From: Anaerolineales bacterium
GTDB taxonomy: Bacteria; Chloroflexota; Anaerolineae; Anaerolineales; Villigracilaceae
Assembly (NCBI GenBank): GCA_025056175.1
Contig: JANWWK010000061.1
Location: 30,861 to 94,860 of the forward strand
DNA length: 64,000 nucleotides
Direction: 5' to 3'
Shown here: piece by piece, positions 9,348-17,675 of the stretch
Layout of the letters: each line of letters opens with the position of its first letter
Numbering within the stretch: the stretch's first letter is position 1
Translations under genes and position numbers: made by a program
The notes under the pieces: model-generated
Databases searched by the model: none
Seen by the model: the letters and a program-made list of their open reading frames with translations, nothing else
What the model was told of the DNA's origin: nothing

Positions 9348-9506
9348 CCGGGTATCCCTATCGCCCAAAAAACAGCGGGGAGAGAAAGTCTCGAATCATT
9401 ATAGCGAAGGGTTGGTAGACAAACATTTAGATACCATTGTTGACGAAAAGGTCGCGCACGCCGAAACGAAACTGGAATGCGCACGGCGCCCCAATATCTC
9501 GATTTT

Positions 9507-9523
9507 TTGGCACGAATCTTGCA
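9507..9523 (+). promoter_or_regulatory. Sigma-54 (-24/-12) promoter upstream of rpoN
   Basis: The 17 bases match the sigma-54 consensus YTGGCACGRNNNTTGCW at every defined position, with GG at 9509-9510, ten bases, and GC at 9521-9522. Expected transcription start is near 9534, about 35 bases before the rpoN ATG. This implies that rpoN and the two-component genes behind it need RpoN for their own transcription. No clear enhancer site is seen; GCGCACG occurs at 9454-9460 and 9479-9485 but this is weak evidence. Confidence 0.8.
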
Positions 9524-9568
9524 ACACGTTTCGATGTATAATCTTCTCAACCAAAGCAAACACCCGCT

Positions 9569-10936
9569 ATGCTGCAACAAATCCAACGCCAAACCCAGCG
9601 TCCTGTTGCCAGCGCGCACCTGGCCCAAACGATGTCCCTGCTTCATTTAAACGCAGACGAACTGCGCCAGACGATAGAGCGCGAACTGGCAAACAACCCG
9701 GCCCTCGAGCAGGTGGAGCCGCCCATTTGCCCGGCATGCGGGCGCGCGTGGGTGCAGCCAGGCATTTGCCCCTTGTGCGCAGGCAAAACCGGCGACGTGG
9801 TGGTTTTTACGGTTTCACCCGAACCGTTTACAGGCGAACGCAGCGAGCAAGGGCATGACCCATATCAGCAGGGTGAACTGCCCGAAGCGCGGGAAAGCCT
9901 CTCCCTGGCCGCTCACCTGCTGCGGCAAATTGGACCCGAACTTACGCCAGAAGAACGCCCTCTCGCTGCACATTTGCTGACTGCGCTTGACGACGATGGG
10001 TTGCTCACCCTTCCACCGCAAGAAATCGCTGCTTACTTTCACGTGCCGCTTGCCAGAGTCGAGCGCGTGCGCAGCCTGATTCAGCGTGCCGAACCGCCAG
10101 GTTGCGCCTCTTGCTCTCCGAAAGAAGCGCTTCAGGTGCAGTTACAACTGCTTTCAGAAACCAGCGTTGTTCCTGCCACGGCCGAAGCCTGTCTGCAACA
10201 CTTCAAACTGCTGGCACGCCGGCAATTCCATACCCTGACTGAACAAACCGGTTTCACCCAGAAAGAGTTAGAAGATGCCATCCGTTTCATCAGCACAAAC
10301 CTGAACCCCTATCCGGCGCGCGCCCACTGGAGCGAAAGCGCCGCCCCAAAAACGGTGTACTACACTCCCGATGTGGTGCTGCGTCTCAACGAACAAACGC
10401 TCATTGTAGAAATTGCCCAACCCTTTGCCGGCAGTCTGCGCGTCAATCCGTTGTTCCGCAAAGCCCTGCGCGAGGCCACGCCAGAGCATCTGCCAGCCTG
10501 GCAAAACGACCTGGAACGCGCCCGCATGCTGGTCAAAGGTGCAGCCCAGCGTGCGGGGGCGCTGGAACAGGTAATGAAGTATCTGGCACGCCATCAACGT
10601 GAGTTCATCCTGCATGGAGAAGCGAAACTCCGCCCGCTGACACGCGCCGCTTTAGCCAGAGAATTGGGCTTGCACGAATCCACCATTTCGCGCGCGGTTT
10701 CCGGCAAAAGCATCCAGCTGCCGAATGGGCGCATTCTGCCCTTGTCTGTGTTCTTCGAGAAGCATCTGAGCGCGCGCGCCCTGCTGCGTGACCTCATCAA
10801 CCAGGAAAGCCGCCCTCTGACCGATGATGAACTGGCCGAATCACTGCGCCGCGCGGGATTCCCTGTGGCACGCCGCACGGTCTCAAAATACCGTGCCATG
10901 GAAGGCATCTTACCCGCGCACCTGCGACACCGATAG
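9569..10936 (+). CDS. rpoN: RNA polymerase sigma-54 factor with a zinc-knuckle insert
   Basis: This 455-residue protein directs RNA polymerase to -24/-12 promoters and needs an AAA+ activator to melt DNA. Region I is the Gln/Leu-rich start (residues 2-50, ending ANNPALE). Core-binding and helix-turn-helix regions follow, and the RpoN box ARRTVSKYR is at about 434-442, so the protein is complete. Between region I and the core-binding part, where most sigma-54 proteins have an acidic region II, lie two CxxC pairs (Cys54, Cys57, Cys67, Cys70: CPACG and CPLC), which look like a small zinc ribbon. The gene heads a three-gene run and is preceded by a sigma-54 promoter. Confidence 0.95.
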   Translation: MLQQIQRQTQRPVASAHLAQTMSLLHLNADELRQTIERELANNPALEQVEPPICPACGRAWVQPGICPLCAGKTGDVVVFTVSPEPFTGERSEQGHDPYQQGELPEARESLSLAAHLLRQIGPELTPEERPLAAHLLTALDDDGLLTLPPQEIAAYFHVPLARVERVRSLIQRAEPPGCASCSPKEALQVQLQLLSETSVVPATAEACLQHFKLLARRQFHTLTEQTGFTQKELEDAIRFISTNLNPYPARAHWSESAAPKTVYYTPDVVLRLNEQTLIVEIAQPFAGSLRVNPLFRKALREATPEHLPAWQNDLERARMLVKGAAQRAGALEQVMKYLARHQREFILHGEAKLRPLTRAALARELGLHESTISRAVSGKSIQLPNGRILPLSVFFEKHLSARALLRDLINQESRPLTDDELAESLRRAGFPVARRTVSKYRAMEGILPAHLRHR

Positions 10937-10947
10937 GACGACAACCC

Positions 10948-12912
10948 ATGGGAACAAAGCCTCTGCCCCCTCCGTCCTGGATGTATTTCTCATCCTGGCA
11001 TGGTCCATTGCCAGGCGCAAGCGAATTCAGCGCTTTGCTGGAGACGATGACCGATGCCACCATCGTCATAGACCGCACCAGCCGGCAAGTGGTGTTTGCC
11101 AACCAGGGCTTCTTCGAGTTAACGGGCTTCGACCCGCTTACACCCCAACCGCTTTCCATAGATACCCTGTTGCCCGATTTCGGAGAAGGCTGGTCTTCAG
11201 GAGAAGCGCATCCCACCGAACTTCTCTTGTTAACCGGGCGCAAAATGTCCGTCTGGCTGAGTGTTACCTGGCTCGACAAGCCCGGTCAGTGGGTGTTGCT
11301 CCAAATCGTTCCATTGAATGTCCATGAATGGCGAAACATGCAAAGCCGCCGCGAGCAAGACTTGCTGGAATACATGGATGAGTTGGCGCACATCAACATT
11401 CAGCCGGACCTGGACTCCGCTTTGGAACTGGTTTTGCGGGTAGGGGCGCAGATGCTGGCCGCGCAAGGGTTATGCGTCTACCGCGCCGAAAAACAGACAC
11501 GCCGCCTGGTGCTGGTCAAAACTCGCGGCGATGTGCTGAGCAGTCTGCCAGAGAGCGTGCCGCTTGACGAACCGACAGCCATTTACGCTCCTGCTCTCTG
11601 GCTCAAAAACCAGCGCCCGCTGACGCCTCTCCAGCACGCCGCGCGTCGACTCGACCTGGATTCGCTGGTCTCCGTACCAATTGAAATGAACGGCAGCCGG
11701 ATGGGGTTATTGATGGCAGCCAACCTGCCGCCGCAAAACGCCCGACGGATGATTGAAAACCTGGAACTATTGGCCGCCTATATCGCCTCTGCGCTGCATC
11801 ACTACATCACTCTGAACAACTTGCGGCGCACTTTATGGGAATATAGCCGCTCTCTGGCAACCCGCGATGCCATTGCCGCCCACTCGCTGGAAGGCATCAT
11901 CCTGCTCAACCCTGCTGCGCGTGTGGTCGACCTGAACCCGGCTGCGGAACTGATGCTCGGCTACGCCACATGCGAGGTGGTGGGGCAGCGGGTCGAAAAC
12001 ATCCTGGTTGGCGTCGAAACGCTCCCTGCTGCCCTGCGTCTGGCGCAGCAAGGTGTGGCCTCGCCCGATTTGGGGAATGTCAAACTGCATCGCCGCTCTG
12101 GGCAAGCCTTTCCCGCGCATTTGCAGGTTTTTCCGGTGCAAGCAAGCGGGGAGCGAAGCGGGATTGTCCTGCTCATCCGCGACATGAGCGAACAGGAAGA
12201 GTTCCGTGTGCGTACCCAGCAGCTGGAGCAACGCGCCCTGCTCGGCGAAGTGACGGCCATTTTCGCGCACGAGGTGCGTAACCCCATCAACAATTTGAGT
12301 ACCGGCTTACAACTGTTAGAGATGAACCTGCCCGCCGACGACCCCAACCGCGAACTGATAGGACGCCTGCAAAACGATTGTGGTCGCCTGACTCATCTGA
12401 TGGAATCGGTGCTTTCCTTTGCCCGTCCGATGGAGTATAAACTGACCCCTACCGATGTGGGCGGCCTGTTGCAGCGCTTGTTGGAACGCTGGGGCCCGCG
12501 TATGGCGCGCCTGAACGTTCATCTGCTCTTCCAGGTGGAAGAAGACACCCCGCCCGCTCTGGCTGATGGACGTGCACTTGACCAGGTGTTCACCAACCTG
12601 GTGAGCAACGCCCTGAACGCCATGCAGGAAACCGGCGGCACACTGGCCGTCAAGGTAGAGAAAGTGAACGCCGTGGGTGGCAAGCGGTGGGTAAGCATTA
12701 GCGTCTCCGATACCGGGCCAGGCATCCCCCCCGAAGCGCGCGAGAAAGTGTTCGAGCCATTCTACACCACCAATCCACAAGGCACCGGGCTGGGGCTGGC
12801 TATCACCAAACGCATTGTGATTGCCCACAAAGGCAAAATCACCCTCAACAGTTTCCCTGGTGGAACGATTTTTACCATCCTTCTGCCTGCCGCCGAAAGC
12901 GAGGAAGCATGA
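10948..12912 (+). CDS. Soluble PAS-GAF-PAS sensor histidine kinase (NtrB-like)
   Basis: In this 654-residue kinase an N-terminal PAS domain (about 25-100) is followed by GAF (about 155-285), a second PAS (about 305-420), a HisKA domain with HEVRNP (phospho-acceptor His441), and an HATPase domain with the N box (NLVSNALNAM), G1 (DTGPGIP) and G2 (GTGLGLAI). No membrane helix or signal peptide is seen, so it should sense a cytoplasmic cue or partner protein, as NtrB does. It starts 11 bases after rpoN and overlaps the response regulator by four bases (ATGA), so it is almost certainly the cognate kinase of that regulator. The small ligand of the PAS and GAF domains is unknown. Confidence 0.93.
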   Translation: MGTKPLPPPSWMYFSSWHGPLPGASEFSALLETMTDATIVIDRTSRQVVFANQGFFELTGFDPLTPQPLSIDTLLPDFGEGWSSGEAHPTELLLLTGRKMSVWLSVTWLDKPGQWVLLQIVPLNVHEWRNMQSRREQDLLEYMDELAHINIQPDLDSALELVLRVGAQMLAAQGLCVYRAEKQTRRLVLVKTRGDVLSSLPESVPLDEPTAIYAPALWLKNQRPLTPLQHAARRLDLDSLVSVPIEMNGSRMGLLMAANLPPQNARRMIENLELLAAYIASALHHYITLNNLRRTLWEYSRSLATRDAIAAHSLEGIILLNPAARVVDLNPAAELMLGYATCEVVGQRVENILVGVETLPAALRLAQQGVASPDLGNVKLHRRSGQAFPAHLQVFPVQASGERSGIVLLIRDMSEQEEFRVRTQQLEQRALLGEVTAIFAHEVRNPINNLSTGLQLLEMNLPADDPNRELIGRLQNDCGRLTHLMESVLSFARPMEYKLTPTDVGGLLQRLLERWGPRMARLNVHLLFQVEEDTPPALADGRALDQVFTNLVSNALNAMQETGGTLAVKVEKVNAVGGKRWVSISVSDTGPGIPPEAREKVFEPFYTTNPQGTGLGLAITKRIVIAHKGKITLNSFPGGTIFTILLPAAESEEA

Positions 12913-14090
12913 GCGCGACGATTCTGGTCGTAGACGACGAAGAAAACGCCCGACATATCATTACGTCTTTTCTAACCCCCAAAGGGTACGAAGTGATTGG
13001 CGCGGCCACGCTGGGCGAAGCCCGCCAGCAAATTGCGCGCGGACGCGCTGACATTATCCTGCTCGATGTGCAACTACCCGACGGTTATGGGCCCTCTCTG
13101 TTAGAGGAGACGGCTCGCCTGCCGCTGCGTCCCCCCATTATCCTGATTACCGCTTACGGTGATATTGAAATGGCGGTGGAAGCGATGAAAAACGGCGCAC
13201 ATGATTTTTTGCAAAAACCAATTCAGCTAACACGTCTGGAGCAATCTATCCTGCGGGCGCAAGAAGTGGTTGCCCTGCGGCGGGAGCTTTCTCACCTGCG
13301 CGCTGTTCAACGCCGCGCCGGAAGCGAGTTTGTCACCGGCTCCAGCCCGGCCATGCAGGCGCTGTTTGGTCAGGCACGCCGTGCGGCGCAGGCTTCCGTT
13401 TCGGTCTTGATTACCGGCGAAACGGGAACGGGCAAAGAAGTGCTGGCGCGTTTCATCCACGCTAACGGGCCGCGCGCCGAAAAACCCTTCATTGCCGTCA
13501 ATTGCGCCGCCATCCAAAACACCATGCTCGAATCGGAATTGTTCGGCTACGAAGCCGGCGCCTTCACCGGCGCCGATAGGCGCAAACCCGGCCTGCTCGA
13601 AGTGGCCGATGGCGGCATCCTGTTTCTCGACGAAATCTCCTCGATGCCGCTCGATATCCAGGCCAAACTGCTGCGCGTGCTGGAGGAGCGCGCCTTCCGC
13701 CGCGTGGGAGGGACGAACCTGATTCGGGTAGACGTGCAAGTGCTGGCGGCATCGAACCGTCCCCTGCCCAAATTGCTGGCCGAAGGACAATTCCGCGAGG
13801 ATTTGTACTACCGTCTGAAGGTGGTGGATTTGCACATCCCGCCTTTGCGCGAGCGCAAAGAAGATATTTTGGAACTGGCCGGCCATTTCGTGCGGCAAAA
13901 CAACCTGCGCATGGGTCTGAATATCACCGACATTACCACGCGCGCGGCGGATGCTCTGCGTGCCTATCCCTGGCCGGGCAATGTCCGCGAATTGCGAAAT
14001 GCCATTGAACGCGCCATGCTCTTTTGCGATGACCCGGTAATTGACCTGGTTCACTTGCCTTCGGAGGTAACCAGGGTCAGTAATCAGTAA
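12909..14090 (+). CDS. NtrC-type sigma-54 activator lacking the DNA-binding domain
   Basis: In this 393-residue protein the receiver domain (1-120) has phospho-acceptor Asp53 in LLDVQLPDG and the conserved Lys in FLQKPIQ. The AAA+ domain has Walker A GETGTGKE (170-177), the sigma-54-contacting GAFTGA loop (217-222), Walker B with Asp241/Glu242, and REDLYYRL. After the AAA+ lid ([13 protein letters not shown]) only about 25 residues remain, so the usual Fis-type helix-turn-helix is missing; NtrC itself is about 470 residues. Such activators (FlgR is a known case) work from solution. The stop codon lies inside a heptamer repeat, so the C-terminus may have been cut by repeat invasion. No HTH remnant is visible in the next 170 bases. 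Confidence 0.93.
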   Translation: MSATILVVDDEENARHIITSFLTPKGYEVIGAATLGEARQQIARGRADIILLDVQLPDGYGPSLLEETARLPLRPPIILITAYGDIEMAVEAMKNGAHDFLQKPIQLTRLEQSILRAQEVVALRRELSHLRAVQRRAGSEFVTGSSPAMQALFGQARRAAQASVSVLITGETGTGKEVLARFIHANGPRAEKPFIAVNCAAIQNTMLESELFGYEAGAFTGADRRKPGLLEVADGGILFLDEISSMPLDIQAKLLRVLEERAFRRVGGTNLIRVDVQVLAASNRPLPKLLAEGQFREDLYYRLKVVDLHIPPLRERKEDILELAGHFVRQNNLRMGLNITDITTRAADALRAYPWPGNVRELRNAIERAMLFCDDPVIDLVHLPSEVTRVSNQ

Positions 14091-14112
14091 TCAGCAACCA
14101 GTATCCAGTCCT
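14078..14112 (+). repeat. Five CAGTRAN-type heptamers spanning the stop codon of the sigma-54 activator
   Basis: Units are CAGTAAT, CAGTAAT, CAGCAAC, CAGTATC and CAGTCCT in exact 7-base register. The TAA stop of the upstream gene (14088-14090) is supplied by the second unit. Confidence 0.8.
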
Positions 14113-14210
14113 GGCAAATCGTGAGGAAATCGATTCCAACCATTCCAAATTCAACGCCGTTCAAAACCATTTGGACGCGGATTGCTGGGAAAAAACTTCA
14201 TAGGAAAACA

Positions 14211-14235
14211 AAAAGCCCGCTTGATGCGGGCTTTT
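14211..14235. terminator. Bidirectional intrinsic terminator
   Basis: AAAAGCCCGC (14211-14220) pairs with GCGGGCTTTT (14226-14235) around a five-base loop. It separates the sigma-54 activator gene from the convergent gene downstream. Confidence 0.85.
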
Positions 14236-14260
14236 GATGGGGTTGGTTCAGGGTGGCGAG

Positions 14261-15250
14261 TTACTTTTTCCAAATCGCCAGTTCGAGCGTCAGGCGGTCG
14301 CAGTAACTTTCAGGAGGCAAGGGGCCTTCGCCAAATTGAATATCGGCCACAGTAGCGACCATTTGCAGCGTTTGGGTTTCCAGCACCACCTGGCGGTGCA
14401 AACCAAGCTCAAAGAGCTCGCCTTTGGCTTCGAGTTTGGCGCGGTAGGCCGCATCACGGAAAGCGTGCGGGGTCATCAGAACTTTGGTGACCGTCTGAAT
14501 GTCGTTCTTATCGAACATCCAGACCTCGAAAGCGGTCACTTTTTTCGGGTCACCCACGCCGATGGTTTCGGAAATGCCTACGCCACACTCGCCGAGAAAC
14601 TCGCCTGAAGGAGCATCAATGCTGAAGGAATCATCGAACAGGTCATCTCCAATCACGTAACTGGTGACGTATTGTGCAATCGGCGGTTCCTGTCCGGCAG
14701 CCACGTAGTCGGTTTTTTCAATGGAACGAGCGTACTCACGTGCCTGCTGGGCAGGGGTCAGTGGGCCAGTCTGACGCGGACGGCGGAACAACCAAAACGC
14801 GAAGGCCGCAATCAGACCAATGGCAAGCAAACCGCCAAAAAGCGCTGCCAGCGCGCCTACCCCCCCTCCGCCTGTCCCTGAATCAGGCTGCGGGGCGTTG
14901 CCGGGGACGTAAACACCGTTTTTGGTCAAGACCTGCTCGAAATCGGCAATCGCTTTCGGGTCTAATTTGCCGGGTGCCGTTTTGATTTGCTGGAAGATGG
15001 CATACGCATTTGGCCCGGCTTCCAGGTATCGGCGGACGGCGAGCGGCTCATCACGGTTGAGGGCGTAGGAATCCACGGCCATCCGCAGGTAATCTTCTTG
15101 CAAATCAGCGCGGGTGGAAGAAATGGGCAAATCTACCCATTCGATGGGCGCGATGACATAGCCGTACAACAGACCCAGCGCCAGCCCGAGGATGACGCCC
15201 AAAACAGCAGCCCCGACCGGTTTTTTGAGCAAATCTGTGATGGAGTTCAT
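14261..15250 (-). CDS. Membrane protein of unknown function
   Basis: This 329-residue protein has one N-terminal membrane helix (about 12-31), a helical extracytoplasmic stretch (DLQEDYLRMAVDSYALNRD), and a second helix after a Gly-rich turn at about 150-172. A C-terminal domain of about 150 residues follows, with beta-rich stretches such as FEVWMFDKNDIQTVTKVLMTP (shortened in my reading, not a known motif). I do not recognise the family. The two helices suggest that both termini are on the same side. It has a good -10 (TATAAT on the minus strand, 15291-15286) and RBS (AAAGGAG), and lies downstream of topA on the same strand. Confidence 0.75.
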   Translation of the reverse strand: MNSITDLLKKPVGAAVLGVILGLALGLLYGYVIAPIEWVDLPISSTRADLQEDYLRMAVDSYALNRDEPLAVRRYLEAGPNAYAIFQQIKTAPGKLDPKAIADFEQVLTKNGVYVPGNAPQPDSGTGGGGVGALAALFGGLLAIGLIAAFAFWLFRRPRQTGPLTPAQQAREYARSIEKTDYVAAGQEPPIAQYVTSYVIGDDLFDDSFSIDAPSGEFLGECGVGISETIGVGDPKKVTAFEVWMFDKNDIQTVTKVLMTPHAFRDAAYRAKLEAKGELFELGLHRQVVLETQTLQMVATVADIQFGEGPLPPESYCDRLTLELAIWKK

Positions 15251-15296
15251 GCGATGCTCCTTTCGGCGTAACGAACATTTTATCTATTATACAGGA

Positions 15297-15329
15297 AATA
15301 CAGCGCAAGAGACCATCTTGCGCTGTATT
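15297..15329 (-). terminator. 14-bp perfect stem-loop after topA
   Basis: The arm at 15297-15310 (AATACAGCGCAAGA) and the arm at 15316-15329 are exactly complementary around a five-base loop. It starts two bases before the topA stop codon ends. There is no T-run, as at 5577-5611. Confidence 0.6.
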
Positions 15330-15331
15330 GT

Positions 15332-17644
15332 TCACTCTGCGGCCACTTCGGCCAGCACATTTTCGAGCAAGAAGGTTTCCTGACATTCCAGGCAGGAGGC
15401 TTCGCGCTTGTTGGCAATCACCAGCGTCCCTTTGCAGGTTGGACAGGGAGCCGGGAGCGGACGCTTCCAGGAGGTAAAGCCACAATCAGGATAGCGATTG
15501 CAGCCGTAGAAGATGCGCCCTTTGCGGGTTTTGCGTTCCACCAGGTCGCCGCCGCATTTGGGACAGATGACGCCAATTTTTTCCAGCCAGGGTTCGGTGT
15601 GACGGCAATCGGGAAAGCCAGAGCAGGAGATGAATTTGCCGTAGCGCCCAAAACGGATGACCAGCTCTTTGCCGCATTTGGGACAGGCGCGACCAATCGG
15701 TTCCGGTCCGGTCTTGCTGACGGGCATTTCGGCCTGGGCCTTTTGCACTTTGGCGGCGAACGGCCCGTAGAAGGCTTCCATCACTTTTACCCAGTCGGCT
15801 TCTCCAGCGGCAATTCGGTCCAGGTCGGCTTCCATTTCAGCGGTGAAGTTCAAATCCACAATTTCCGGGAACCATTGCACCATCAGGTCGTTGACCAGCA
15901 TGCCGGTTTCGGTCGGTTCCAGGCGTTTTTCGACCCGTGTGACATAGCCGCGCTCCTGAATGGTGGATAGGGTCGGAGCGTAGGTGGATGGCCGTCCAAT
16001 CCCATGTGCTTCAAGCGCCTGCACCAGAGTCGCTTCGGTATAGCGCGGCGGTGGCTGGGTGAAATGTTGCGCTGGCAGCAGGCGCTGAAGGTCTTGCCGC
16101 TGTCCTTCGACCAGTTCTGCCGGAATGCGAACGTTCATTTCGTCTTCATCGGTTTCGGGTTTGGCGTCTTCGTCTCTGGCTTCTTCGTAAACGACCAGGA
16201 AGCCGGGGAATTTGACCGAAGAGCCAGCGGCGCGGAACAGGTAGTTGCTGCCGCCTGCGCCGGTCACCTCGACGGTAAGCGTATCGTACACGGCTGCTTC
16301 CATTTGCGAGGCCACAAAGCGCTGCCAGATGAGTTGATATAGTTTGAACATGGCAGGCTCAAGGTAGGGCCGCACCTTTTCGGGGTCACGCGCGACCGAA
16401 GTGGGTCGGATGGCTTCGTGAGCTTCTTGCGCGCCGACAGCGCGGGTTTTGTATTCGGGCGGCTGGGCAGGCAAAAAGTCATTCCCATAGCGCGCGGCGA
16501 TGTAACTGCGGGCTTCGTTGCGTGCCAGTTCGGAGATATTGGTCGAATCGGTACGCATGTAGGTTATCAGACCAGTAGTACCGCCTTCTCCTACATCCTG
16601 GCCTTCATATAATCCCTGTGCCAGCGCCATGGTGCGCTTGGCAGTGAAGCCCAGTTTGCGCGAGGCTTCTTGCTGAAGCGTGGAGGTGATAAAGGGCGCC
16701 GAGGGCTTGCGGCGACGTTCGCCACGTTTGATGCGCGTGACGGTGTAAACGGCACGTTCCAGGTCTTCGAGCAAGGGCTTGACTTGCGACTCGGAGGTCA
16801 GTTCAAAGTCCTGGTCGTTGATTTTGGCGAGTTTGGCGGTATAGACCGATTTGGGTTTACCGCCTTCAGGTCGGAACTCAGCCTCGATGGTCCAGTATTC
16901 CTGCGGCACAAAGGCCTGAATTTCGCGTTCGCGCTCAACAATCAAACGCAAGGCCACCGATTGCACGCGTCCGGCTGAAAGCCGCCCGCGCACCTTTTCC
17001 CACAAAAGCGGGCTGATGGAATAGCCGACGATTCTATCCAGCACCCGGCGCGCCTGCTGGGCGTTGACCAGGTTCATATCAATCTCGCGCGGATGACTGA
17101 AGGCTTCGTTGATGGCCGGTTCAGTAATTTCGTGAAAGACAACGCGTTTGGCACGCCTCGGTTCAATCTCGGCGGCCTCCATCAGGTGCCAGGAAATAGC
17201 CTCGCCCTCCCGGTCGGGGTCGGTGGCCAGGTAGATTTCGGCGTGTTCTCTGGCGAGTTTCTTGAGTTCCTTGACAACTTCTTTTTTCTCGTTTGGTACG
17301 CGATACTTGGGCCTAAAGTTGTTTTCGATATCTACCGACATTTGCGAGCGCAGTAAATCACGGATGTGACCCACTGACGCCCGTACTGTGTAACCTTTGC
17401 CCAAAAAGCGTCCGACCGTTTTGGCTTTGGCGGGGGACTCAACAATGACCAGTTTCCCAGAGCGTTTTTCTTCGGCGGAGGGGGGCGTCAGTCCCTGATG
17501 CGCTTCGGTGCGCCCGGTGCGAAAGAGGCTTGTGCCACATACCGCACATGTGCCACGCGTAATGGGTGACCCTGCCGCATTGAAGGTGGCAACAGGTTGC
17601 AGCATTTCTCGCCGGGCTTTACATTTCATGCAATAGGCTTCCAT
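15332..17644 (-). CDS. topA: DNA topoisomerase I with N-terminal DUF5679 zinc module
   Basis: This 770-residue type IA enzyme relaxes negative supercoils. It begins with a small four-cysteine module (YCMKCKA, Cys5/Cys8; GTCAVCG, Cys33/Cys36) of the DUF5679 type. The Toprim domain starts at about 64 (KLVIVESPAKAK) and includes ATDPDREGEA. The catalytic Tyr is Tyr362 in GLITYMRTDST. Three C-terminal zinc-ribbon units follow (CPKCGKELVIRFG, CPKCGGDLVERK, CPTCKGTLVIANK). I chose the ATG at 17644 because GAGGAGG lies just upstream and the extra 41 residues of a longer frame look non-coding. The gene ends a minus-strand chain; dprA-topA linkage is common, but here manC lies between them. Confidence 0.97.
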   Translation of the reverse strand: MEAYCMKCKARREMLQPVATFNAAGSPITRGTCAVCGTSLFRTGRTEAHQGLTPPSAEEKRSGKLVIVESPAKAKTVGRFLGKGYTVRASVGHIRDLLRSQMSVDIENNFRPKYRVPNEKKEVVKELKKLAREHAEIYLATDPDREGEAISWHLMEAAEIEPRRAKRVVFHEITEPAINEAFSHPREIDMNLVNAQQARRVLDRIVGYSISPLLWEKVRGRLSAGRVQSVALRLIVEREREIQAFVPQEYWTIEAEFRPEGGKPKSVYTAKLAKINDQDFELTSESQVKPLLEDLERAVYTVTRIKRGERRRKPSAPFITSTLQQEASRKLGFTAKRTMALAQGLYEGQDVGEGGTTGLITYMRTDSTNISELARNEARSYIAARYGNDFLPAQPPEYKTRAVGAQEAHEAIRPTSVARDPEKVRPYLEPAMFKLYQLIWQRFVASQMEAAVYDTLTVEVTGAGGSNYLFRAAGSSVKFPGFLVVYEEARDEDAKPETDEDEMNVRIPAELVEGQRQDLQRLLPAQHFTQPPPRYTEATLVQALEAHGIGRPSTYAPTLSTIQERGYVTRVEKRLEPTETGMLVNDLMVQWFPEIVDLNFTAEMEADLDRIAAGEADWVKVMEAFYGPFAAKVQKAQAEMPVSKTGPEPIGRACPKCGKELVIRFGRYGKFISCSGFPDCRHTEPWLEKIGVICPKCGGDLVERKTRKGRIFYGCNRYPDCGFTSWKRPLPAPCPTCKGTLVIANKREASCLECQETFLLENVLAEVAAE

Positions 17645-17675
17645 GAAACCTCCTCGAGCAGGTGTGCGAGCAGAC

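Noticed and set aside
10200..10600. Further sigma-54 promoters at TGGCAC sequences (for example near 5165, 10210 and 10572)
   Set aside because: They lack TTGC at the required spacing and lie inside genes.
14091..14260. Frameshifted helix-turn-helix remnant after the sigma-54 activator
   Set aside because: I read the forward frames and found no Fis-like helix-turn-helix; the stretch holds only repeats and a terminator.
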